In this document: positions 33,363 to 40,041 of the stretch, in pieces
How positions within the stretch are numbered: the first letter of the stretch is position 1
How the letters are laid out: each line of letters starts with the position of its first letter
Assembly: GCA_017615615.1 (NCBI GenBank)
Contig: JAFZZW010000061.1
Span: 1 to 40,041, forward strand
Origin: Bacteroidales bacterium
GTDB lineage: Bacteria; Bacteroidota; Bacteroidia; Bacteroidales; UBA932
DNA length: 40,041 nucleotides
Direction of reading: 5' to 3'
The notes under the pieces: model-generated
What the model saw: only the letters and a program-made list of their open reading frames with translations
Told to the model about the DNA's origin: nothing
Database searches by the model: none
Position numbers and translations under genes: made by a program

Positions 33363-33450
33363 GTCGTCCGGGGTGCCGGAGCAGGCACCCCGGAAAGCAA
33401 AATGGGCCAGAAATGCAGTCAGGGGTGCCGGCAAAGGCACCCCTGACGAC
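33363..33450 (-). repeat. 88-bp REPIN-like double hairpin, copy C
   Basis: Plus-strand GTCGTC (33363) to GACGAC (33450). Hairpins: CCGGGGTGCC (33368-33377) with GGCACCCCGG (33384-33393), and GTCAGGGGTGCC (33418-33429) with GGCACCCCTGAC (33436-33447). Same length and orientation as copy B; the spacer again has AAAGCAAAA and AAATGCA. Bases 33451-33524 beyond it hold no other recognisable feature. Confidence 0.93.
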
Positions 33451-33524
33451 AGTGGAGGTGGCATCCCAAGAAGGGAACTCCAGAAAAGAAGCCGGGAAGG
33501 TTCTTGATACGTCGGTGAAAAACT

Positions 33525-35285
33525 CTAATCCTCTCCGGAGATCTCCTTCAGCTCGTCCCGGTAGGCCATGAGCAGGCGGGAGCGGGAGATGAAGCCGAGA
33601 TAATGCCGCCCGGCGTCCACGACCGGAAGCCTCCATGCGCCCGTACGGTCGAATTTGCGCATCACGCTTTCCATCTTTTCGCCCTCTGTGATGACGGCGG
33701 GGGAGTCCTCCATTATGTTGGCGGCGTTGCGCTTGTCGTAGAGGTCCGTGCGGAGAAGGTATTTGCGGATGTTGCCCACGTCGATTAGCCCCTGGAAGCG
33801 GCCCTCGGTGTCCAGGACCGGCAGGACGGCGGCGGTGCTGTTGGTTATCTCGCTGACTACCTTGCGAAGAGGGGTGTCAAGCCGGACGCGCGGATACTTG
33901 TCCCTGATAAGGGAATTGGTGTCCATGAGAGTGAGTACTGCCTGGTCCGTGTCGTGGGTGAGGAGATCCCCGCTCTGGGCGATGCGTTTGGTGTAAATGG
34001 AGTATTTCTCGAATAACCGGACGGTCCCGTAAGATACTGTCGCCGTGAGGATAAGAGGGATGAGGAGCTGATAGCCTCCGGATATTTCCGCGATGAGGAA
34101 GATGGCCGTCATGGGCGCCTGCATTACACCCGCCATCATGGCCGCCATGCCTACGAGGACGAAATTCTGCTCCGGGACGTCGGCTCCGGCCAGGTTGAAG
34201 AAACGTGCGATTACGAATCCGGCAATGGCGCCGCAGAACAGCGTGGGCCCGAATGTTCCGCCGTTGCCGCCGCCTGCGTTGGTGAAAGTCATGGCGGGAA
34301 CCTTGACCAGGAATATCAGAAGGAAGAACAGCGGTACGCCCCAGCCTCTGCCGGTCAGCCACGAGAATACGGAGCCGCCGTCGGCCAGGGCCTCCTGACC
34401 GCTGAGCAGCTCGCCCAGGATGACGTAGCCCTCGCCGTACAACTGCGGGAAGAGGAAAATCATCACCCCGAGCCCGACGGAGCATATGGCCCAGCGGATA
34501 TAAGCATTGCCGATTTTTGCAAGCTTGTCCTCCATCCAAAGGGTGCTGCGCATGAAGTACAGCGAGCCCAGCCCTAGCAGCACGCCCATGACTATGTAGA
34601 ATGGGATGTTGCCCATGGAGAACGGAGTGAGGTTGCTGCTGAACATCGCCGTCTGCCCCCTGAAAATGTATGAAATGACCGTTGCGGACACCGTAGAGAT
34701 GAGCAGCGGCAGCATGGAAGACAGGGAGATGTTGAACAGGAGGATCTCCATCGTGAAAAGAACTCCGGCGAGGGGCGCCTTGAAAATGCCTGCGATGGCG
34801 CCGGCGGCACCGCAGCCCAGCAGGACGGTGATGTTGCGGTACGACAGGCCGCAGAGCCTGCCGAGGTTGCTTCCTATTGCGGCGCCGGTATAAACGATGG
34901 GAGCCTCCGCACCCACGGAACCGCCGAAGCCGATGGTTACGGCGGAGGTGAGCATGGACGACCAGGTGTTATGAGGCTTGATCTTGGATTCGCCGCGGCT
35001 TACCGCAAACAGCACCTTGGTGACGCCGTGGCGTATGTTGTCCTTGATTATGTAGCGCAGGAGCAGCAGGGAGATGAGCATTCCCACGCCGGGAAGGATG
35101 AGGTAGAATATGTTTCTCGACCGGATAATGCCGCTCTCGAGGAGACTCCTGACAGCATCGATGCTCCAGGTAAGCAGAACCGCTGCGAGTCCGGAGCATA
35201 CTCCCACGAGCAGGCTCAGGATGAGCAGGCGGGGGCGTTCCGGAAGGCGGGACAGCAGGCTCTTATGAGTCTGCGGAATCGTCAT
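33525..35285 (-). CDS. ClC-type chloride channel/antiporter with CBS pair
   Basis: A 586-residue ClC-family membrane protein, starting at the ATG at 35285 (MTIPQTHKSLLSRLPERPRL). Selectivity-filter and gating motifs are in place: GFGGSVGAEAPIVYTGAA (GxEAP with the gating Glu), the Glu in GVLFTMEILLF where H+/Cl- exchangers keep a proton-transfer Glu, and GGGNGGTFGPTLFCGA (GxFxP). About ten to twelve membrane helices, then two CBS domains (about 455-575) that may sense adenine nucleotides. Exchanger rather than channel is likely but not certain. Its start lies inside the end of the upstream small gene (23-base overlap), suggesting coupled translation. Confidence 0.92.
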   Translation of the reverse strand: MTIPQTHKSLLSRLPERPRLLILSLLVGVCSGLAAVLLTWSIDAVRSLLESGIIRSRNIFYLILPGVGMLISLLLLRYIIKDNIRHGVTKVLFAVSRGESKIKPHNTWSSMLTSAVTIGFGGSVGAEAPIVYTGAAIGSNLGRLCGLSYRNITVLLGCGAAGAIAGIFKAPLAGVLFTMEILLFNISLSSMLPLLISTVSATVISYIFRGQTAMFSSNLTPFSMGNIPFYIVMGVLLGLGSLYFMRSTLWMEDKLAKIGNAYIRWAICSVGLGVMIFLFPQLYGEGYVILGELLSGQEALADGGSVFSWLTGRGWGVPLFFLLIFLVKVPAMTFTNAGGGNGGTFGPTLFCGAIAGFVIARFFNLAGADVPEQNFVLVGMAAMMAGVMQAPMTAIFLIAEISGGYQLLIPLILTATVSYGTVRLFEKYSIYTKRIAQSGDLLTHDTDQAVLTLMDTNSLIRDKYPRVRLDTPLRKVVSEITNSTAAVLPVLDTEGRFQGLIDVGNIRKYLLRTDLYDKRNAANIMEDSPAVITEGEKMESVMRKFDRTGAWRLPVVDAGRHYLGFISRSRLLMAYRDELKEISGED

Positions 35286-35649
35286 CTGAGCCGTATTGGG
35301 ATATATTGTCGTCGGGGAGGGTGTCGGACGTGTCGGGGGTGCCGGAGGTTCCTGCGACTTCCTCGGTCTCTGCTTCCTCTTCGCCTTCAAGCCAGCGCTC
35401 GACGTCCTCGGGGTTGTCGATGTCGACTTTGATCTTGACGAGGTAGATGTCGGTTTCCGTTTCCAGGGTTACGGCGTAGAACGGTTCAATCTGCTTGCCC
35501 GTACGGGGATTGATGCCGGGCGAGTACTTTACAAGGTCGGGCAGGAGGTCCTGGAAACCCTTGTTATATTTTTCATTGAACAAAGCGGCGATGTCTGCAG
35601 GAAGGTTTTCCTGGCTGATGACGTGTCTCTTTTTGTTGTCTGCGTTCAT
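35263..35649 (-). CDS. Conserved acidic hypothetical protein
   Basis: A 128-residue protein starting at the ATG at 35649 (MNADNKKRHVISQENLPADI). The first 90 residues look like a compact alpha/beta domain (LFNEKYNKGFQDLLPDLV, FYAVTLETETDIYLVKIKVD), of a type I recall as a Bacteroidota-specific conserved hypothetical; the last 35 residues are a disordered Asp/Glu/Ser/Thr tail. No enzyme motif is visible. It overlaps the ClC gene, so a shared role is possible. Promoter: a weak TTTG-N20-TATAATTG arrangement on the minus strand in the 35650-35728 gap, shared with divergent sir2. Confidence 0.72.
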   Translation of the reverse strand: MNADNKKRHVISQENLPADIAALFNEKYNKGFQDLLPDLVKYSPGINPRTGKQIEPFYAVTLETETDIYLVKIKVDIDNPEDVERWLEGEEEAETEEVAGTSGTPDTSDTLPDDNISQYGSDDDSADS

Positions 35650-35715
35650 TGTAACGATTAGGATTATACGGTGCAATTATAAGCCAAATATTTCAATCAA
35701 ACAAAAAATTGTGCG

Positions 35716-35723
35716 TATCTTTG
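35716..35723 (+). promoter_or_regulatory. Promoter -7 box of the sirtuin operon
   Basis: TATCTTTG, exact TAnnTTTG match, five bases before the ATG at 35729. No clear -33 box. Confidence 0.7.
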
Positions 35724-35728
35724 GGGAC

Positions 35729-36448
35729 ATGAAGAAAAATAACCTTGTCGTCCTGAGCGGCTCCGGCATCAGCGCAGAGAGCGGCATCTCCACCTTCCGT
35801 GGCGGTAACGGTCTGTGGGACAATGTCCCCGTGCAGGAAATATGCACTTCGGAGGGCTGGGCCCGCAACCCTGCCAAGGTCCTTAAGTTCTACAACGAGC
35901 GCCGCGCCCAGCTGAAGGGCTGCGAGCCCAACGAGGCCCATCGCATAGTAGCGGAACTGGAAGAAAGGTTCAACGTCTGCGTCATCACCCAGAATGTGGA
36001 CAACCTTCACGAGAGGGCAGGCAGCTCCCGTGTGCTCCACCTTCACGGCGAGCTCACCAAGGTCCGCCCCGAGGACTGCTACGACTATTCCGACGGCTTT
36101 TCGGAGAAATATGTTATGGACATAGGCTACCGTGCCGTCGGGATGGGTGAGAAGGGTGGCCCCCGCAACCGCCAGCTGCGTCCCCACATAGTATGGTTCG
36201 GAGAGGCCGTCCCCAACCTTGAAAAGGCTGCGGCCCTGGTGCAGTATGCCGACATACTTGTCATAGTAGGCACCTCGCTGCAGGTATATCCCGCCGCAAG
36301 CCTTTACCATTACGCTCCCTCCGGCTGCCGTATTTTTCTCATCGATCCCGATTCCGCCCTCGGCGGGCACATCCCCGGCGTTACCTTCATCAACGACGTC
36401 GCCACGGCCGGGATGCGCAGATTCAAAGAACTGATCACATCCGAATAA
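35729..36448 (+). CDS. NAD-dependent protein deacylase (sirtuin, Sir2/CobB type)
   Basis: A 239-residue sirtuin. NAD-binding and catalytic motifs: GSGISAESGISTFRG, QNVDNLHERAGS, HLHGE with the catalytic His, PHIVWFGEAVP, and GTSLQVYPA. The segment KFYNERRAQ carries the Tyr-x-x-Arg pair that in class III sirtuins (SIRT5, CobB) favours succinyl/malonyl-lysine. The four Zn-binding cysteines are missing: between HLHGE and PHIVWFGE there is only one Cys. From memory other Bacteroidota sirtuins lack them too. ATG 35729 is preferred since it follows the promoter box by five bases. It is first in a four-gene run; glnA follows after five bases. Confidence 0.92.
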   Translation: MKKNNLVVLSGSGISAESGISTFRGGNGLWDNVPVQEICTSEGWARNPAKVLKFYNERRAQLKGCEPNEAHRIVAELEERFNVCVITQNVDNLHERAGSSRVLHLHGELTKVRPEDCYDYSDGFSEKYVMDIGYRAVGMGEKGGPRNRQLRPHIVWFGEAVPNLEKAAALVQYADILVIVGTSLQVYPAASLYHYAPSGCRIFLIDPDSALGGHIPGVTFINDVATAGMRRFKELITSE

Positions 36449-36453
36449 CCATA

Positions 36454-37968
36454 ATGGACAAGAAACTCCAACTCAACCCAAACGAGGTAATCTCATACCT
36501 TAAAAAGTCCCCCGCAGGCTTCACGGCCCAGGACATGCTCGATTTCATCGTCGCAAAGCAGATACGCATGATCGACTTCATGTACCCCGCGGAGGACGGC
36601 AGGGTGAAGACCCTCAATTTCACCGTCAACTCGCTCGAGTATGCGGAAACCGTCCTCGTGGAGGGCGAAAGGGTGGACGGCTCCAGCCTGTTCCCTTCCT
36701 TCATCGAGGCCGGCAACAGCGACCTTTATGTGATTCCGCGTTACCGCACCGCATTCGTCGACCCGTTTACCGAAATACCCACCCTGTGCTTCCTGTGCAG
36801 CTTTTTCACCAAAAGCGGCAAGCCGTTCGACTGCGCCCCTTACGCCACACTCATGCGTGCAGGAGAGGAATTTTACAAAAGTACAGGCCTTACGTTCGAG
36901 GCCATGGGGGAACTCGAGTATTACGTCATAACGGAGGAGGATACGCTTTTCCCCGCGACCGACCAGCGCGGATACCACGAGAGCGAGCCTTTCGCCAAAC
37001 TGAACGATTTCCGCCGCGCCTGCATGGACCATGTGGCCAAGACCGGCGGCCAGATCAAATACGGCCACAGCGAGGTAGGCAACTTCACCCTTGACGGCAA
37101 GGTCTATGAGCAGAACGAGATTGAATTCCTCCCCTGCCCGCTGGATACCGCAGCAGACCAGCTGCTCCTTGCCAAGTGGGTTATCCGCAATCTCGCATGG
37201 CAGTGGGGCCTCGACGTTTCCTTCGCCCCCAAGATTACCGTCGGCAAGGCAGGTTCCGGCATGCACATACACATGCGTCTGATGAAGGACGGCCGCAACG
37301 TCACGCTCGGCGAGGGCGGCAAACTGTCGGAAACCGCCCGCCGCGCAATAGCCGGGATGATGGTCCTGGCGCCTTCCATTACCGCATTCGGCAACAAGAA
37401 TCCCACGTCGTACTTCCGCCTGGTACCTCATCAGGAGGCCCCTACCAACGTCTGCTGGGGCGACTGCAACCGCTCGGCCCTTGTACGCGTGCCTCTTGGC
37501 TGGTCCAGCGGCACCGACATGTGCTCCGCCGCCAATCCCCAGGTGCGTTCCACGGACAGGGACACGACCAGCAAGCAGACGTTCGAGATGCGTTCGCCGG
37601 ACTGTTCTGCCGATATCTATCAGCTGATGGCGGGACTGTGCGTGGCCGCCCGCTACGGGCTCGAGATGCCCGAGGCGGAGGCCCTGGCGCTTGCGGCGGA
37701 CAAGTATGTCGACGCCGACATACATCGCCCCGAGAATGCAGCCCGCCTTGCCACCCTGGACGCCCTTCCTACATGCTGCGCCGAGTCCGCCGACTGCCTG
37801 GAGCGCCAGCGTGCAGTATATGAGGCCCGCGGCGTGTTCGAGCCCAGCATGATTGACGGTATCCTCAAAGGCCTGCGCCGCTTCGGCGATACCGACCTTC
37901 ATGAGGCCGCCCGCCGCGATCCGGAACTCATGGGCAAGCTCGTCAATGAATACTTCTATTGTGGATAA
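36454..37968 (+). CDS. glnA: Glutamine synthetase, type I-like
   Basis: A 504-residue glutamine synthetase family protein: ATP-dependent formation of glutamine from glutamate and ammonia. The N-terminal beta-grasp domain (IRMIDFMYPAEDGRVKTLNF, GERVDGSSLFPSFIEAGNSD) and the catalytic domain (ELEYYVITEE, YEQNEIEFLPCPLDTAADQL, KAGSGMHIHMRLMKDG, NKNPTSYFRLVPHQEAPTNV, the FEMRSPDCSADIY metal/ATP site) are present. It is of the 500-residue class, not the 700-residue GlnN type also found in Bacteroidota, and the arginine in TDRDTTSKQTFEMRSPD replaces typical spacing, so a gamma-glutamyl ligase role cannot be excluded. The sirtuin gene before it could affect it by acyl regulation; this is speculation. 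Confidence 0.9.
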   Translation: MDKKLQLNPNEVISYLKKSPAGFTAQDMLDFIVAKQIRMIDFMYPAEDGRVKTLNFTVNSLEYAETVLVEGERVDGSSLFPSFIEAGNSDLYVIPRYRTAFVDPFTEIPTLCFLCSFFTKSGKPFDCAPYATLMRAGEEFYKSTGLTFEAMGELEYYVITEEDTLFPATDQRGYHESEPFAKLNDFRRACMDHVAKTGGQIKYGHSEVGNFTLDGKVYEQNEIEFLPCPLDTAADQLLLAKWVIRNLAWQWGLDVSFAPKITVGKAGSGMHIHMRLMKDGRNVTLGEGGKLSETARRAIAGMMVLAPSITAFGNKNPTSYFRLVPHQEAPTNVCWGDCNRSALVRVPLGWSSGTDMCSAANPQVRSTDRDTTSKQTFEMRSPDCSADIYQLMAGLCVAARYGLEMPEAEALALAADKYVDADIHRPENAARLATLDALPTCCAESADCLERQRAVYEARGVFEPSMIDGILKGLRRFGDTDLHEAARRDPELMGKLVNEYFYCG

Positions 37969-37985
37969 CATTATCAAACAAGCAT

Positions 37986-38942
37986 ATGACAACTGAAACA
38001 GCAGCCGCCATCGACGCCATTGAGGTCAATCTCAATGCCGGTGGAATGAACACGATAAATATCGTCCTTGCTTTCGTTATGTTCGGGGTCGCCCTCGGAA
38101 TACGGCCCAAGATGTTCGTCGAGGTCTTCAAGAAGCCAAAATCGGTGCTGCTCGGCGCATGCAGCCAGCTGGTGCTGCTGCCGGCGTTCACCTGCGGCCT
38201 GGCCCTTCTCTTCGGCAAATGGATTTCGCCCATGATGGGTCTGGGAATGGTGCTCGTAGCCGCTTGCCCCGGAGGCAACATCTCCAATTTCATGTCGTCC
38301 CTCGGCAAGGCCAATGTGGAGCTCTCCGTGTCCCTCACGGCAATCAGTACGGCCCTGGCCATTTTCATGACACCGTTCAACTTCTGGCTCTGGGGAAACA
38401 TCTATCTCCATACCGCCAGCAATATAGCAGGCGATGTCCCCGTGCTTGCAATACCTCTCTGGGATGTGTTCAAGACAATTTTCATCCTTCTCGGAATCCC
38501 TCTCACCCTGGGTATCCTGACTTCTCAGTTCCTCCCCAAGGTGGCGAATGCCCTCAAAAAGCCCCTTCAGTGGATTTCCATCGTATTCTTCATCGCCATG
38601 GTAATCCTTTCCTTCAGCGGCAACATGCAGGCGTTCCTCAAGTGCATCAAGTACATCTTCGTGGTGGTGCTGATTCACAACCTGCTGGCGCTGACCCTCG
38701 GCTTCTCGGTTGCAACCGTCACCCGTCTGCCTTTCCGCGACCGCAGGACCCTCACCATAGAGACCGGCATCCAGAATTCCGGCCTCGGCCTCGTGCTGCT
38801 GCTCGGAACCAGCATCTTCGCGGGTTTCCCGCCTCACGGGGGAATGCTCGTCATCACCGCGTGGTGGGGAATCTGGCATATAGTATCCGGCCTTACTGTA
38901 GCTACCATTTTCAATCTGAGCGAGCGTAAGGTAAAGGCCTGA
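37986..38942 (+). CDS. Bile acid:sodium symporter (BASS) family transporter
   Basis: A 318-residue membrane protein with about nine to ten helices. BASS marks: LAFVMFGVALGIRP, the glycine-rich GMVLVAACPGGNISNFMSSL (the broken-helix CPGG substrate/sodium site) and TIETGIQNSGLGLVLLLGTS (the second crossover). BASS proteins take up bile acids, pantoate or other organic anions with sodium; the substrate cannot be told. ATG 37986 gives a short polar N-terminus before the first helix; an upstream ATG at 37959 overlaps the glnA end and is less likely. Its stop overlaps the next ATG (TGATG). Confidence 0.9.
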   Translation: MTTETAAAIDAIEVNLNAGGMNTINIVLAFVMFGVALGIRPKMFVEVFKKPKSVLLGACSQLVLLPAFTCGLALLFGKWISPMMGLGMVLVAACPGGNISNFMSSLGKANVELSVSLTAISTALAIFMTPFNFWLWGNIYLHTASNIAGDVPVLAIPLWDVFKTIFILLGIPLTLGILTSQFLPKVANALKKPLQWISIVFFIAMVILSFSGNMQAFLKCIKYIFVVVLIHNLLALTLGFSVATVTRLPFRDRRTLTIETGIQNSGLGLVLLLGTSIFAGFPPHGGMLVITAWWGIWHIVSGLTVATIFNLSERKVKA

Positions 38943-39634
38943 TGCCATTCAGGAGGATTATTCTTGCTATAATGCTGGCTGCTGCCTGGACTCTTGCCCA
39001 GGCGCAGCCTAAGTCTTATTTCTGCACATCGTCCGGCACTACGCTCCACTATGAGCGTGTCGCCGCCGGGACGGGCAAGCCATGGTGGGTGCATACCGAG
39101 ACCGTCAACGCCGTGAGCCGCCGCCCGGACGGAGGGCTGGACATAGACATCACTTTGGCAATCACCTCCAAAACCGGCAAATCTCCCGTTAAGGAACCCG
39201 TAAACTCCACTGTCCTTGTGCGTGCGGACGGCACGGTCGTGGTCGATGTTGCCAGGGCTGCAGAAGAGGCAGCCAGGCAGATGTTCTCCGCCTTCGACTT
39301 CAAGTCCTCCGGAGGTTCTTCCGTACTGCCCGTGAATCTCGCTCCCGGCGACGTTCTTCCCGATATCCATGCAGTGGTATCCTGGGCAGGTTTGAAGATG
39401 ACGGTAGACTATACGGAACGCTCCGTTCTCCGGCGGGAGACAATCACCGTCGGCGCCGGCACCTATGATTGCCTGGTCATTCAGGAGCGCAAGCTTGAGA
39501 AGGCCCCGCTTCACCGTCGCGAGCGAATAACCCTCACCTGGTACACCCTCGGGACCGGAATGGTCCGCCACGACACCAATTTCACCGACGGCCGTCCGGA
39601 AACCGTAGAGAGCCTCGTATCCGTCAGCAGGTGA
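38942..39634 (+). CDS. Secreted protein, TapB/DUF3108-like
   Basis: A 230-residue protein with a signal peptide (MPFRRIILAIMLAAAWTLAQ then AQPKS). The mature part is a beta-rich fold resembling the TapB/DUF3108 group: GTTLHYERVAAGTGKPWWVH, DVLPDIHAVVSWAGLKMTVD, GAGTYDCLVIQERKLE and the end with WYTLGTGMVRHDTNF. In that group GTYDCLVI followed by a 'W-Y-x-x-G-x-G' segment is typical. Function unknown; likely periplasmic. It starts on the last base of the BASS stop codon, closing the operon. Confidence 0.72.
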   Translation: MPFRRIILAIMLAAAWTLAQAQPKSYFCTSSGTTLHYERVAAGTGKPWWVHTETVNAVSRRPDGGLDIDITLAITSKTGKSPVKEPVNSTVLVRADGTVVVDVARAAEEAARQMFSAFDFKSSGGSSVLPVNLAPGDVLPDIHAVVSWAGLKMTVDYTERSVLRRETITVGAGTYDCLVIQERKLEKAPLHRRERITLTWYTLGTGMVRHDTNFTDGRPETVESLVSVSR

Positions 39635-39942
39635 CGGAGGATCGAAGGAGGCCGCTCACTTTTCAATCATTCCCCTGGCTCCTGGGGCCAGTGCCAGCAA
39701 AGCACTGCGGTATGTAGAAAGGGGAGCAGCACAGCTGCGTCGGGGGAATCCTTTCCCCCGTCCCCTGGGGGTGCAGGGGGATAGTAGGAAGACCGCGCAG
39801 CGGTCGTCAGATCATCCCGACAAAAAGAGCGGCTGAGGCCGATCGCATATATCTGGCATAGCCCGGCGAAGGGGTCTGGGGAATCCTTTCCCAAGTGGTC
39901 ATAGTTAAGACAAAGAGGCCGATCGCATGATCGGCCTCTTTG
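39635..39942. other. Gene-free spacer with repeated fragments
   Basis: No convincing gene. It holds a 15-bp direct repeat GGGGAATCCTTTCCC (39743-39757 and 39878-39892), a 14-bp direct repeat GAGGCCGATCGCAT (39835-39848 and 39915-39928), short GC-rich palindromes near 39676-39698 (CTGGCTCC/GGGGCCAG) and a fragment of a tRNA-Pro 3' end at 39806. It looks like a repeat accumulation zone next to a tRNA gene. Confidence 0.6.
39806..39824 (+). repeat. Fragment matching the tRNA-Pro 3' end, inverted
   Basis: GTCAGATCATCCCGACAAA is the exact reverse complement of 39939-39957, which holds the tRNA-Pro T-arm/acceptor 3' end and the first bases of its trailer. No remaining tRNA body lies beside it. Confidence 0.7.
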
Positions 39943-39944
39943 TC
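39909..39944 (-). terminator. Terminator after tRNA-Pro
   Basis: A perfect 16-bp stem, GACAAAGAGGCCGATC (39909-39924) with GATCGGCCTCTTTGTC (39929-39944), loop GCAT. On the minus strand it directly follows the tRNA 3' end; the tail is TTAACTATG, so the T tract is weak. Confidence 0.75.
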
Positions 39945-40016
39945 GGGATGATCTGACTCGAACAGACGACCCCCACGTCCCGAACGTGGTGCGCTAGCCA
40001 ACTGCGCTACATCCCG
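39943..40016 (-). tRNA. tRNA-Pro (anticodon CGG)
   Basis: On the minus strand CGGGATG (40016-40010) pairs with CATCCCG (39950-39944), discriminator A at 39943; CCA is not encoded. The D arm has GCGCAGTTGGCTAGCGC, the anticodon arm is CCACG-TTCGGGA-CGTGG (anticodon CGG), and the T arm has GTTCGAGTC. 74 bases, class I. Confidence 0.95.
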
Positions 40017-40041
40017 AGAAGAAAAAGACGCGGACTGGAAC

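Noticed and set aside
26872..33450. Hairpin repeats as a CRISPR array
   Set aside because: Copies are kilobases apart, vary in orientation, have no spacers of regular size and no cas genes nearby.
39743..39892. GGGGAATCCTTTCCC pair as phage attachment sites
   Set aside because: Only 120 bases apart, with no integrase or cargo; more likely a dispersed intergenic repeat.

Overview
The window reads as a stretch of chromosome from a member of the Bacteroidota, most likely order Bacteroidales and probably an uncultivated gut or rumen lineage. This rests on several things: promoters fit the Bacteroidota pattern TTTG-N19/20-TAnnTTTG; there are many lipoproteins; DUF4295, DUF4296, DUF3575 and DUF4988 families are present; and a secreted peptidase carries a type IX secretion sorting domain. 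Genus assignment is not possible from what I can see. The DNA is fairly GC-rich, except for two toxin-antitoxin modules and a REP transposase gene, which are AT-richer.

Layout. 1-5300: end of a DUF4295 gene, then ftsY-pheT-DUF4296 lipoprotein-deoC. pheT carries an in-frame 102-bp palindromic insertion. 5374-8406: a large lipoprotein with a DUF3575 barrel protein, tRNA-Leu(CAG) and a HigB/HigA-type module. 8430-14894 (minus): dsbD-cyuA, then a subtilisin-like protease with a T9SS sorting domain followed at once by a PorV/PorQ-family barrel. 15033-15998: a lipoprotein of unknown role. 16053-22296 (minus): a PnuC-type transporter followed by two paralogous DUF4988 lipoproteins, each built around sixteen tandem 21-residue helical repeats. 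22322-26849: a 134-bp inverted-repeat element, then rimP-nusA-infB behind a leader with a terminator-like hairpin; RimP is only 90 residues long. 26872-33450: a VapBC-like module, ettA, a polyprenol-phosphate mannosyltransferase-like gene, tex, and a RAYT (REP-associated tyrosine transposase) gene flanked by two 88-bp double-hairpin elements, with a third copy after infB. 33525-39634: a ClC channel with a small acidic protein, then sir2-glnA-BASS transporter-TapB-like secreted protein. 39635-40016: repeat-rich spacer and tRNA-Pro(CGG).

Most likely candidates for something new: (1) the RAYT gene with three matching 88-bp REPIN-like elements, two in the same orientation on either side of it; (2) the paired DUF4988 lipoproteins with identical 16-unit repeat architecture; (3) the palindromic element that reads through as protein inside pheT; (4) a recurrent arrangement in which the start codon lies 4-6 nt after the -7 promoter box, predicting leaderless or nearly leaderless mRNAs for six genes; and (5) a single-domain RimP with a possible attenuator in front of it. 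All product names come from reading motifs and from memory of the families; no search was run.
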